10,518 nucleotides of DNA from Treponema sp. (GCA_031268245.1 JAIRXN010000200.1:1-10518); one strand, 5' to 3'; positions 1-6,098 are shown, counted from the first letter of the stretch. The notes: generated by a model not told the origin, from the letters alone. Numbers and translations: made by a program.

Positions 1-366
1 AACCTTAAACTGCTTGCGGGTATTGACTGGAATCCTTCGGCATGGAACCTTTCGGCCCAGTATTACGAAGATATGCTGCCGGACGCATATTCAGGCGGAA
101 CCGAAAGACCCTGGCGGAAAAACGGCGTGAGTCTGCGAATTGCCCGTTCTTTTTTCCGGGAAACCCTTACATGTTCGGCCTGGTATTACATGGATCTCAT
201 TGACTTCGACAGCGCAGGCAGCGTATCTGCCGAATACGCCCTGACCGATGCCCTCGGCCTTTCCCTGGGAAGCGATTTTTTTTCAGGCGGTATCGATGAC
301 CGGGGGAGCTATGCCCCTTACAAAGATTTAAGTTGTTTTTGGTTCAGGGGAATCTTCAGGTTCTAA
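1..366 (+). CDS. C-terminal part of a probable outer-membrane beta-barrel protein (5' end outside window)
   Basis: The reading frame is open from base 1 to the TAA at 364-366, so this is the last 121 residues of a longer gene; the Met codon at 73 is internal. The residues alternate between polar and hydrophobic/aromatic in strand-length runs with glycine and turn-rich links (for example LSAQYYED, LTCSAWYYMDLIDF, ALGLSLGSDFF). The protein ends in FRGIFRF, with a C-terminal phenylalanine. That combination is typical of the last strands of an outer-membrane beta-barrel, where the terminal aromatic residue is part of the signal read by the BAM machinery. No family-specific motif was recognised and the N-terminal half is missing, so the substrate or role cannot be given. 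A soluble beta-rich protein is the main alternative. Confidence 0.72.
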   Translation, partial: NLKLLAGIDWNPSAWNLSAQYYEDMLPDAYSGGTERPWRKNGVSLRIARSFFRETLTCSAWYYMDLIDFDSAGSVSAEYALTDALGLSLGSDFFSGGIDDRGSYAPYKDLSCFWFRGIFRF

Positions 367-387
367 GTTAAGAACCATTTTGTCTTT

Positions 388-412
388 GTTCGTGAGCTTG
401 GCATTCGTGGTT
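388..412 (+). repeat. Left copy of a GTTCGTGAG...TTCGTGGTT repeat
   Basis: GTTCGTGAG and TTCGTGGTT are separated by 7 nt. The same two 9-mers occur in reverse complement at 1094-1121, and a decayed direct copy follows at about 1142-1183. Together they bracket the small ORF and the toxin-antitoxin pair. The repeats are seen directly; a role as ends of a mobile cassette is inference. Confidence 0.6.
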
Positions 413-433
413 CTATTCTTCATTCGTTTGTAG

Positions 434-439
434 TATACT
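434..439 (+). promoter_or_regulatory. Possible -10 box (TATACT) for the small ORF and toxin-antitoxin cassette
   Basis: TATACT differs from TATAAT at one position and lies 18 bp before the start codon at 458. No good -35 hexamer lies 16-18 bp upstream (TTCTAT at the 17-bp position is poor), so the support is weak. Confidence 0.25.
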
Positions 440-457
440 AAGGGCAAGGAGCTTGTT

Positions 458-541
458 ATGGGTGAAGTACGGACGGAAATTACCCCGGTTATTCCGGATG
501 GCGACACCGAATTTCCATGTTGTTTTTTTACTGCTTTGTAA
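458..541 (+). CDS. 27-residue ORF, possibly a truncated remnant gene
   Basis: An ATG at 458 follows AAGGAG at 446-451 with a 6-nt gap, a better ribosome site than many genes here have. The ORF begins MGEVRTEIT and ends at a TAA at 539-541 after a Cys/Phe-rich tail (CCFFTAL). The start resembles, from memory, the N-terminus of small retropepsin-like (clan AA) aspartic proteases found in treponemes. If so, the frame loses similarity and stops after about 15 residues, which would make this the decayed 5' end of such a gene. It lies 23 bp before the toxin gene and could also act as a translated leader for it. Both ideas are inference; the ribosome site and short frame are what is seen. Confidence 0.3.
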   Translation: MGEVRTEITPVIPDGDTEFPCCFFTAL

Positions 542-564
542 TAGAATAGACAGAGGGAGTAGAC

Positions 565-831
565 GTGGTTATCGAGTATCACGAAGCAGCGTTTAATCAC
601 CATGTAAGCGAGGCCGACATTGAATGGGCGCTTGCCACGCAATTTTATGAGAAGCCTGCTGCTGATGGAAGTTTCCTTGCCATAGGTTTCAACCGCGCCG
701 GCAACCCGCTGGAAGTTGCCTTTCGTGAATTAGATGACAGAACGTTGTTCGTATTTCACGCCATGCCGTGCCGCCAACAATGGCTCGACGAGGCGAATAC
801 AAGGAAAAAACATGGCCAGAAGACCGACTGA
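565..831 (+). CDS. Putative toxin of a type II toxin-antitoxin pair (RelE/BrnT-like)
   Basis: An 88-residue protein with a GTG start at 565, preceded by GGGAG at 555-559 with a 5-nt gap; an in-frame TAG at 547-549 rules out a start further upstream. The sequence has the layout of small ribonuclease-type toxins: a short N-terminal strand (VIEYHEAAFNHHV), a helix containing SEADIEWAL, then a beta-hairpin with IGFNRAGNPLEVAF, and a last strand with DDRTLFVFHAMPCRQQW. The IG..RAGN.LEV and FHAM.CR pattern recalls BrnT and related families, which cut mRNA when free of antitoxin. The C-terminus is basic. The next gene overlaps it by 20 bp and is small with a helical C-terminal end, as expected for a toxin-first pair. 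The family assignment is from pattern memory, and the catalytic residues are not proven. Confidence 0.7.
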   Translation: MVIEYHEAAFNHHVSEADIEWALATQFYEKPAADGSFLAIGFNRAGNPLEVAFRELDDRTLFVFHAMPCRQQWLDEANTRKKHGQKTD

Positions 832-1054
832 TGAGGAAGCGTGGGCGCTTGAAAAAATGTGGACGGAAAATCCGCCGGAACTTTTGGAAGGCGCAGGTCC
901 CTTGACGCGCCGCCGGGAACTACTGCGGTTGCTTGACGAGGTGAGCGCCAATTATATCCTGACGATAGCCGAGCGCGATTGCAAAACTCCAGCGCAAGTG
1001 GTTGGCGACATGGTTCGCCGCGAAATCGCCGCCCAATCCACTTCTACAGCATAA
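812..1054 (+). CDS. Putative antitoxin, partner of the upstream toxin
   Basis: An 80-residue protein beginning MARRPTDEEAW. The ATG at 812 is chosen because AAGGAA lies at 801-806 with a 5-nt gap; the longer frame from 734 runs inside the toxin gene and has no ribosome site. The gene starts 20 bp before the toxin stop, so translation is probably coupled. The N-terminal half is acidic and Trp-rich (EEAWALEKMWTENPPELL), which could be the part that grips the toxin. The C-terminal half (YILTIAER, turn, KTPAQVVGDMVRREIAA) looks like the two helices of a ribbon-helix-helix or CopG-type fold, often used to bind the cassette's own promoter. No exact family was recognised. Confidence 0.68.
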   Translation: MARRPTDEEAWALEKMWTENPPELLEGAGPLTRRRELLRLLDEVSANYILTIAERDCKTPAQVVGDMVRREIAAQSTSTA

Positions 1055-1093
1055 CGGACCAGGCCTGCGAATCAATGAGCAACGAAGAAGTTT

Positions 1094-1165
1094 AACCACG
1101 AACGCCGCAAACCTCACGAACCAACACGAACGGGTTTACCACTTTGTTCGTGGGGTTGGCGTGGT
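1094..1165. repeat. Inverted copy plus decayed direct copy of the GTTCGTG repeat, forming an imperfect hairpin
   Basis: Bases 1094-1121 read on the minus strand as GTTCGTGAG, 10 nt, then TTCGTGGTT, matching the two ends of the copy at 388-412. Bases 1146-1165 carry GTTCGTG, GGTTGGC and GTGGT in the plus direction and can pair imperfectly with 1094-1121. The 19-mers starting at 384 and 1142 differ at only two positions. Confidence 0.55.
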
Positions 1166-1222
1166 AAATTCTCTTTTCATTTCCAAAGCCTTGCGTAAGA
1201 TGAGTCACGTTTTTAAGCGGAT

Positions 1223-1252
1223 GTTGTTCAATAACTGAAGTTATTGAACAAC
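1223..1252. repeat. Perfect 14-bp inverted repeat with ACTGAAGT centre
   Basis: The arms GTTGTTCAATAACT (1223-1236) and its exact complement (1239-1252) are separated by only GA, giving a near-continuous hairpin with a TGAA tip. There is no T-run directly after either arm, so it is not a clear intrinsic terminator. The centre AACTGAAGTT recurs in the hairpin at 6375-6405. Confidence 0.75.
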
Positions 1253-1313
1253 TCTAGTAAATGCCAAATCTGCAAGACTTGTGAAACAACCAACCGGCTT
1301 GTTGAACAAGTCC

Positions 1314-1333
1314 ATTGTACCCGATTGTACCCG
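1314..1333 (+). repeat. Tandem 10-bp repeat ATTGTACCCG x2
   Basis: Two exact copies of ATTGTACCCG lie head to tail at 1314-1323 and 1324-1333. The second supplies the presumed -35 hexamer of the nitroreductase promoter. This position would suit a regulator binding site; that is inference. Confidence 0.55.
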
Positions 1334-1353
1334 TTTTCAGCCTGTGATACAAT
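1325..1353 (+). promoter_or_regulatory. Likely sigma70-type promoter of the nitroreductase gene
   Basis: TTGTAC at 1325-1330 and TACAAT at 1348-1353 are exactly 17 bp apart. The -10 matches TATAAT at five of six positions, while the -35 keeps only TTG. The leader would be about 73 nt. Confidence 0.45.
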
Positions 1354-1433
1354 ATATTTGTGAGAGACCCGGCCGGTTCGACGGAAAACTGACGGGTTTT
1401 GCAAGAAGCTCTAATATCTTAAAGGAGAAGAAC

Positions 1434-1997
1434 ATGAAAAAAGGAATAATCCTTGCACTCTTTGCGGCAGTAATCATGCCGTCTTTTGCCCAGGACAGCA
1501 ATAGTCCCGGATTCAAGGCGCTTGTCAACCACTATGCGGCTCGAAACTTTGTTTCAGGCTCAATCGCCAGATCCGATCTGGATGCCATCATTGATGCGGG
1601 AATCCGTGCGCCCAGCGCCAACAACCGCCAGCCCTGGCGCTTTACCGTTGTGCAGAATCTTGATCTGGCTCAAAAGATAGTTCCCCAGACTCAGGACGGA
1701 AATGTCCTTATCGTTGTTTCAAGTTCCGGAGACGGCAAAACCAATGGCAGCCAGATTCTTGACTGCGCCCTGGCAACGGAAAGCATCTACCTTGCGGCCC
1801 AGGCTTTGGGCTATGGTTCCAGGATCTATACCGGGCCTATGAACACCCTCAACAGCCGCTTCAAGTCCGATCTGGGGCTTCCCTCAGGCTACAGCGCCGT
1901 GGCTCTGGTGCGGGTAGGCAGGGTTCAGGCGGGAGTCGATGCGGTCAGCGCCGCTTCAAGCCGGAAGCAGGCAAACGATCTGGTGAATTACAAATAG
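1434..1997 (+). CDS. Exported nitroreductase-family flavoprotein
   Basis: A 187-residue protein starting at the ATG at 1434, with AAAGGAG at 1421-1427 and a 6-nt gap. An in-frame ATG at 1281 has no ribosome site and would bury the signal peptide. Residues 1-19 form a Sec signal peptide (KK, hydrophobic core, then PSFA|QD), so the mature protein should sit in the periplasm. The mature part has nitroreductase hallmarks: YAARNF (33-39 region), a helix, then RAPSANNRQPWRF at 58-70, the region that contacts FMN in this family. Later come the helix SIYLAAQALGYGS and the closing strand ALVRVGRV. Members reduce nitro compounds, quinones or flavins with NAD(P)H. At about 168 mature residues it is on the short side, and most relatives are cytoplasmic. 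The substrate is unknown. The 3' end overlaps the converging MFS gene by 10 bp. Confidence 0.88.
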   Translation: MKKGIILALFAAVIMPSFAQDSNSPGFKALVNHYAARNFVSGSIARSDLDAIIDAGIRAPSANNRQPWRFTVVQNLDLAQKIVPQTQDGNVLIVVSSSGDGKTNGSQILDCALATESIYLAAQALGYGSRIYTGPMNTLNSRFKSDLGLPSGYSAVALVRVGRVQAGVDAVSAASSRKQANDLVNYK

Positions 1998-3235
1998 GAA
2001 CGCGAATTTATCGTTTTTACTTTTTTTCTCACCGCCAGGAGGAGGAAGAAGGTCAGCACACTGAAAACGAGACAGCTCCGGTAGCCCCATTCCGCTCCGA
2101 TAAAACGGTTGATAAGGCCAATAGAGTACTGGAGCAGGCCGTTTGTGGTAAAGGCGATGGGTATGATGACGCTGCTCACCGCCCGGGCGTTTTCCCGGAA
2201 GACGGGGATGCTCAGGGCCAGCATGGTAGGATAGAGGATGGCGATGAAGAAACCTGAAACCGGCAGTATCCAGATTCCCCGTTCCCCCAAAAGAAAACCT
2301 ACTGCAAAGATAAGACAGACAATTACACAGCCGCCCGTGATGCTTTTAAGGTAGCCGATCTTTTCGATTATAAAACCGGAAAGAAAACGGGAAGCGGTGT
2401 AGAGAATATAAAAAATTGAAACAAAGAGGGCTCCCTGGATCTTCGGATCAAAGCCGTAGACATCCTGCAGGTACAGGGCGCTCCAGTTGGTGGTTCCTAC
2501 TTCTACAGTCGAGCCGAAACCCATAGTTATGCCGAAAAGCCATACAACCGGTTCCTTCAGGGCCGAAAAAAAGGAAAGTCCTTTGGCGGGCGGCGAATCA
2601 TCTTCCCCGGGCCCGGTTTTTCCCGGCACAGACTGTGTCCGCTTTCCGGGAGCGGCAATAAAGGTAAAGATCCCCAGAAGCAGGGCGGGGAAGAGGCCGA
2701 AAAAATAGATGTAGCGCCAGTTTCTTCCCATGCTGCCGGTCATCAGCCCCGCATAGGCCGGCCCGATGATCGCTCCTATGCCGTAGAAAAAGTGCAGGAG
2801 GCTCATCATAAGGGCGGATTTTGCAGTAAAGGTGCTAACCCCCATGCCGTTAAGGCCTATCTCAAAAAAACCGAGACCCATCTGTATCAGCAGAAACATT
2901 GTCGCAGCGAAAAGGAAACCGTTTGCCACACGGAAGCAAAACATCCCGCTCAGGATAAGCGCAAAGCCCAGCATCAGGGATTTACGGAACCCCAGGCGCT
3001 CCAGAATGATGCCCGCAACGATACACGCGAACACCGAAAAAATGGCGATTGCCGAAACCATGAGCCCCTGCTGGTCATAGGAAACACCGAATTCATTCTT
3101 TATGAGGGGGTAGGCTATGCTTCTGGAAGAATTGATGAATCCGTAGAGGATCATATCAATATAGATGAGAAGGGTGATGATATAGAAACGCCGATTTTGC
3201 TTCAAAGGATCACCCCGTTTCAGGGACCACCCCAT
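1988..3235 (-). CDS. Major facilitator superfamily transporter
   Basis: A 415-residue, very hydrophobic protein with about 12 membrane helices and a soluble linker in the middle (roughly KRTQSVPGKTGPGEDDSPPAKG). The start at 3235 (MGWSLKRGD) is chosen because GGAAGG lies at 3241-3246 with a 5-nt gap and the ATPase stop is 1 nt upstream; an extension to 3292 lies wholly inside the ATPase gene. ERLGFRKSL after the second helix fits MFS motif A. SRFLSGFIIEKIGYLKS fits the matching loop of the second half. SLLHFFYGIGAIIGP and GTTNWSALYLQ recall sugar/proton symporters of the fucose-permease (FHS) type, but the substrate cannot be read from the sequence. It is the last gene of the EF-G/ATPase/MFS group and is probably translated by coupling to the ATPase gene. 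Confidence 0.9.
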   Translation of the reverse strand: MGWSLKRGDPLKQNRRFYIITLLIYIDMILYGFINSSRSIAYPLIKNEFGVSYDQQGLMVSAIAIFSVFACIVAGIILERLGFRKSLMLGFALILSGMFCFRVANGFLFAATMFLLIQMGLGFFEIGLNGMGVSTFTAKSALMMSLLHFFYGIGAIIGPAYAGLMTGSMGRNWRYIYFFGLFPALLLGIFTFIAAPGKRTQSVPGKTGPGEDDSPPAKGLSFFSALKEPVVWLFGITMGFGSTVEVGTTNWSALYLQDVYGFDPKIQGALFVSIFYILYTASRFLSGFIIEKIGYLKSITGGCVIVCLIFAVGFLLGERGIWILPVSGFFIAILYPTMLALSIPVFRENARAVSSVIIPIAFTTNGLLQYSIGLINRFIGAEWGYRSCLVFSVLTFFLLLAVRKKVKTINSRSYL

Positions 3236-3236
3236 T

Positions 3237-3941
3237 TCAGCCTTCCAGAATAAGCAGTGTTTTGGGATCAAGCCGCATGGCCATAGACTCAAGTTTGACG
3301 CTGCTGCGGTCTTTGGAAACCGTCAACTCAATATGGCTGCTTTTCGGATCAAGCAGGATGATAACATCCACCAGATCCGCATAGTCCTTGATGATGAAGG
3401 GGATTCCCTGTTTGTCCCAGAAGGGGCCTTCTCCCTTCACCGTGCAGGAATACCAGATTTCAAGATTCAGTTCTTGGGCGGCATTTTTAATATTCTCAAG
3501 CCGGGAACGATCCATCCGGTTAAAATCAAAGCCGTCCACGATGATAGACTCGGCCTTGAAGCCCCCTTCCAAAATCATCGCCCTGAGGCTTTTGAGAACC
3601 TGATCGCCTGTAACCCCGTCCTGGTTAAAATTCATCAGAACCCGGTTTTTGGTAACTTCGTTCCTTATTTCCTGGGCATTCTCCAGATTCTTCCGGCTGA
3701 TGAATTCATCAAAAATATCCTCGTACCAGGCAAGCACATAACCGGTGTTCTGGGTGAAGGACACATGGATAATCTTCCTGTTCTGCAGAAGTTTGTCCAG
3801 GGCAATCTGTACCAGTACACTGGTCTTCCCGATACCGCTGGATGAAACGATGAGCCCCACTTCGCCGCTTTTAAGTCCTCCATGGATGGACTTCTCAAAT
3901 ATCCGCACTGGACTGCGGGCGATTAATTCTGATTTTACCAT
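3237..3941 (-). CDS. RecA/KaiC-like P-loop ATPase of unknown role
   Basis: A 234-residue soluble protein. The ATG at 3941 has AAGGA at 3949-3953 with a 7-nt gap. After an N-terminal segment ending HGGLKSGEVGLI, typical of the start of a KaiC/RecA-like core, comes a P-loop at residues 33-40, SSSGIGKT. The first glycine of the usual GxxGxGKT is replaced by serine, while Lys39 and Thr40 are kept. Walker B is probably IIVDG (133-137). A later stretch, LEIWYSCTVKG, is where this superfamily often carries sensor residues. There is one core domain only, unlike KaiC's two. It lies 66 bp after EF-G and 1 nt before the MFS gene, so all three are probably co-transcribed. No signal peptide or membrane span was seen. 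ATP binding is likely; partner and task are unknown. Confidence 0.85.
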   Translation of the reverse strand: MVKSELIARSPVRIFEKSIHGGLKSGEVGLIVSSSGIGKTSVLVQIALDKLLQNRKIIHVSFTQNTGYVLAWYEDIFDEFISRKNLENAQEIRNEVTKNRVLMNFNQDGVTGDQVLKSLRAMILEGGFKAESIIVDGFDFNRMDRSRLENIKNAAQELNLEIWYSCTVKGEGPFWDKQGIPFIIKDYADLVDVIILLDPKSSHIELTVSKDRSSVKLESMAMRLDPKTLLILEG

Positions 3942-4007
3942 TTGTCTTTCCTTCTAAATTTAAGATTAAGATGATGGAGAAAATAATCGCTTTTCCCCGG
4001 TACTCCC

Positions 4008-6098
4008 TCAGAAACGTTCTTTCCGCCTTTTTTCTTCGTACTCTTTTATAAGCGCCTCACCGATGCTCTGAGGCACCTTGCCGTATTTGAGGAACTCCAT
4101 GGTGAACTCGGCCTTACCCTGAGTAAGGGAGCGGAGTACCGTGGAATAACCGAACATCTCGCTCAAGGGGACTTCCGCCTCCACACGGCTAAACACTCCG
4201 TCTTCGGTCGATGCCGATATTATACCACGACGCTGGTTGATTGAACCGAAAATATTTCCCTGAAATTCCGTAGGCCCCTCAACCGCAACCTTCATAATCG
4301 GTTCCAGAATACAGGGTTTGGCCTTGTGATAGGCCTCCCGGAAGGCGCCGATAGCGGCAAGCTGGAAGGCGATGTCCGAAGAATCCACCGGGTGGCTCTG
4401 ACCGTCGTTGATAAGGCAGCGGATATTGACGATGGGGAATCCGATAAGGCTTCCCTTCTTGATCGCCTCCTTGAAGCCCTTGTCACAACTGGGGATGTAT
4501 TCCGTGGGAACGGCGCCGCCCTTGATATTGTCCACAAATTCGTAGTCGCCGCCGTCCCAGGGCTCCATGTAGCCTGCTACACGGCCGTACTGACCCGAAC
4601 CGCCGGTCTGTTTCTTGTGGGTATAGTTGAATTCGGCGCGCTGGGTAATGGCTTCCCGGTAGGCAACTTGGGGCATTCCTGTCTCAACATCGCATTTGTA
4701 CTCACGCCTCATCCGCTCTATGTAGACTTCCAGATGAAGTTCCCCCATACCCTGGATGATCGTCTGGTTGGATTCAGGATCTACAAAGGTACGGAAAGTA
4801 GGATCTTCCTTGGTAAAGCGGTTTAGGGCTTTGGCCATCTGATCGGCGCTTTTTTTGTCCTTGGGATCGATAGCCAGAGAGATAACGGGTTCAGGCACAT
4901 ACATCGAACTCATGGCGTAGTTAAGTCCTCCGCCGCAGAAGGTATCGCCCGAAGCGCAGTCGATACCGAAGAGGGCCACAATGTCCCCCGGAGATCCTTC
5001 GGTAATATCTTCCATATTGTCCGAGTGCATCCGTACCAGCCGCCCTACCTTGAAACGCTTGCGGGCACGGGTGTTGAAGAGTTCATCACCTTTCTTTAGG
5101 GCGCCCTGGTAGATCCTCACGTAGGTAAGCTGACCGTACTGACCGTCTTCAAGTTTGAAGCCCAGGGCTACCACGGGACTTTTTTCGTCGCAGGAAAGCT
5201 CCTTCTGTTCCTCGTTGTTTTCAAGGTCAAGAGCGAAGTTTTTAACTTCCAAAGGATTCGGGAGATAATTTTTTACTCCGTCCAGAAGAAGCTGAATCCC
5301 CTTGTTTTTGTAGGCGGAACCTACCATAACGGGAACAAATTTCTCCGACAGAGTACCCTTCCGGATAGCCTCGTGGAGCAGATCTTCGGGGATCGCCTTC
5401 CCTTCGAGGTAGAGTTCCGCAAGTTCGTCGGAGAACATGGAAACCGCATCCAGCAGTTCTTCCTGGTATTTTCCCGCATCAGCCCTGAGGTGAGCGGGGA
5501 TCTCCGCATAACGAATCGTTTCACCTTGATCTCCGTCAAAGTAGACCGCCTTCATGGTGATAAGATCCACCATACCCTCAAGCTTGTCCTCAAGTCCGAT
5601 GGGGATCTGGATAAGCACCGCATTGAGCCCCAGTTTTTCCCGGAGTTGCAGCCGCACCTTGAAAGGATTGGCTCCGGTACGGTCACACTTGTTCACAAAG
5701 GCAATCCGGGGCACATGATAGCGTTTAAGCTGCCGGTCTACGGTAATGGACTGACTCTGGACACCGCCGACCGCGCAGAGCACGAGAATTGCCCCGTCCA
5801 GTACCCGGAGGGAACGTTCAACCTCAATGGTAAAGTCCACGTGTCCGGGGGTGTCGATAAGATTTACCGTATAATCTTTCCAGGCAACCTGGGTAGCCGC
5901 CGACTGAATGGTGATGCCCCGTTCCCGTTCCAGCTCCATGTGATCCATCGTAGCCCCAACACCGTCCTTTCCCCGGACTTCATGAATGGCGTGAATTTTG
6001 TTGCTGTAAAACAGAATACGCTCCGAAAGGGTTGTTTTCCCCGAATCGATGTGTGCGCTGATACCGATGTTCCGCATCTTGGTAATGTCGATGCCCAT
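4008..6098 (-). CDS. fusA: Elongation factor G, spirochaete/mitochondrial type 1 (translocase)
   Basis: A 696-residue GTPase that moves tRNAs and mRNA through the ribosome. The start at 6098 (MGIDITKMRNIG) has AAGGAG at 6106-6111 with a 7-nt gap; the ATG at 6104 is too close to that site, and the frame back to 6167 has no site. GTPase motifs: AHIDSGKT (15-22), RGITI (60-64), DTPGH (82-86), NKCD (136-139) and GSAYKNKG. Domain IV carries HKKQTGGSGQYGRV and the tip region VPTEYIPSCDKGFKEA. The switch-I stretch HEVRGKDGVGATMD and DGQYGQLTYVRIYQG match mitochondrial EF-G1 and Borrelia EF-G1 (spdEFG1) rather than ordinary bacterial EF-G, which lacks KDGVGA. In Borrelia the type-1 protein does translocation and a second EF-G does ribosome recycling, so a second copy is expected elsewhere. 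Length is normal and no defect was seen. Confidence 0.97.
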   Translation of the reverse strand: MGIDITKMRNIGISAHIDSGKTTLSERILFYSNKIHAIHEVRGKDGVGATMDHMELERERGITIQSAATQVAWKDYTVNLIDTPGHVDFTIEVERSLRVLDGAILVLCAVGGVQSQSITVDRQLKRYHVPRIAFVNKCDRTGANPFKVRLQLREKLGLNAVLIQIPIGLEDKLEGMVDLITMKAVYFDGDQGETIRYAEIPAHLRADAGKYQEELLDAVSMFSDELAELYLEGKAIPEDLLHEAIRKGTLSEKFVPVMVGSAYKNKGIQLLLDGVKNYLPNPLEVKNFALDLENNEEQKELSCDEKSPVVALGFKLEDGQYGQLTYVRIYQGALKKGDELFNTRARKRFKVGRLVRMHSDNMEDITEGSPGDIVALFGIDCASGDTFCGGGLNYAMSSMYVPEPVISLAIDPKDKKSADQMAKALNRFTKEDPTFRTFVDPESNQTIIQGMGELHLEVYIERMRREYKCDVETGMPQVAYREAITQRAEFNYTHKKQTGGSGQYGRVAGYMEPWDGGDYEFVDNIKGGAVPTEYIPSCDKGFKEAIKKGSLIGFPIVNIRCLINDGQSHPVDSSDIAFQLAAIGAFREAYHKAKPCILEPIMKVAVEGPTEFQGNIFGSINQRRGIISASTEDGVFSRVEAEVPLSEMFGYSTVLRSLTQGKAEFTMEFLKYGKVPQSIGEALIKEYEEKRRKERF

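Larger units (their letters stand above)
1055..1433. other. 379-bp non-coding stretch rich in repeats
   Basis: No credible gene was found between the antitoxin stop and the nitroreductase start. The Met codons at 1002 and 1281 open frames without ribosome sites. The stretch contains the inverted GTTCGTG-type repeat (1094-1165), a long perfect hairpin (1223-1252), a small set of competing inverted repeats (1276-1312), a tandem 10-bp repeat (1314-1333) and a likely promoter (1325-1353). Confidence 0.7.

Noticed and set aside
367..457. Transcription terminator after the beta-barrel gene
   Set aside because: No stem with a following T-run could be found; the T-rich stretch here belongs to the GTTCGTG repeat.
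1002..1238. 78-codon open frame downstream of the toxin-antitoxin pair
   Set aside because: It starts inside the antitoxin gene in another frame and runs through the inverted repeats, with no ribosome site.
1281..1433. N-terminal extension of the nitroreductase to an upstream ATG
   Set aside because: It has no ribosome site, would run through the predicted promoter and would bury an obvious signal peptide that has its own strong ribosome site.
2792..3253. 153-codon open frame on the plus strand
   Set aside because: It lies opposite the N-terminal part of the MFS gene and has a low-complexity charged product.
3236..3292. 19-residue N-terminal extension of the MFS protein
   Set aside because: It lies wholly inside the ATPase coding region, and the ATG at 3235 has GGAAGG at the right distance, one base after the ATPase stop.
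3333..3845. 170-codon open frame on the plus strand
   Set aside because: It is fully antisense to the P-loop ATPase, with no supporting start signals.
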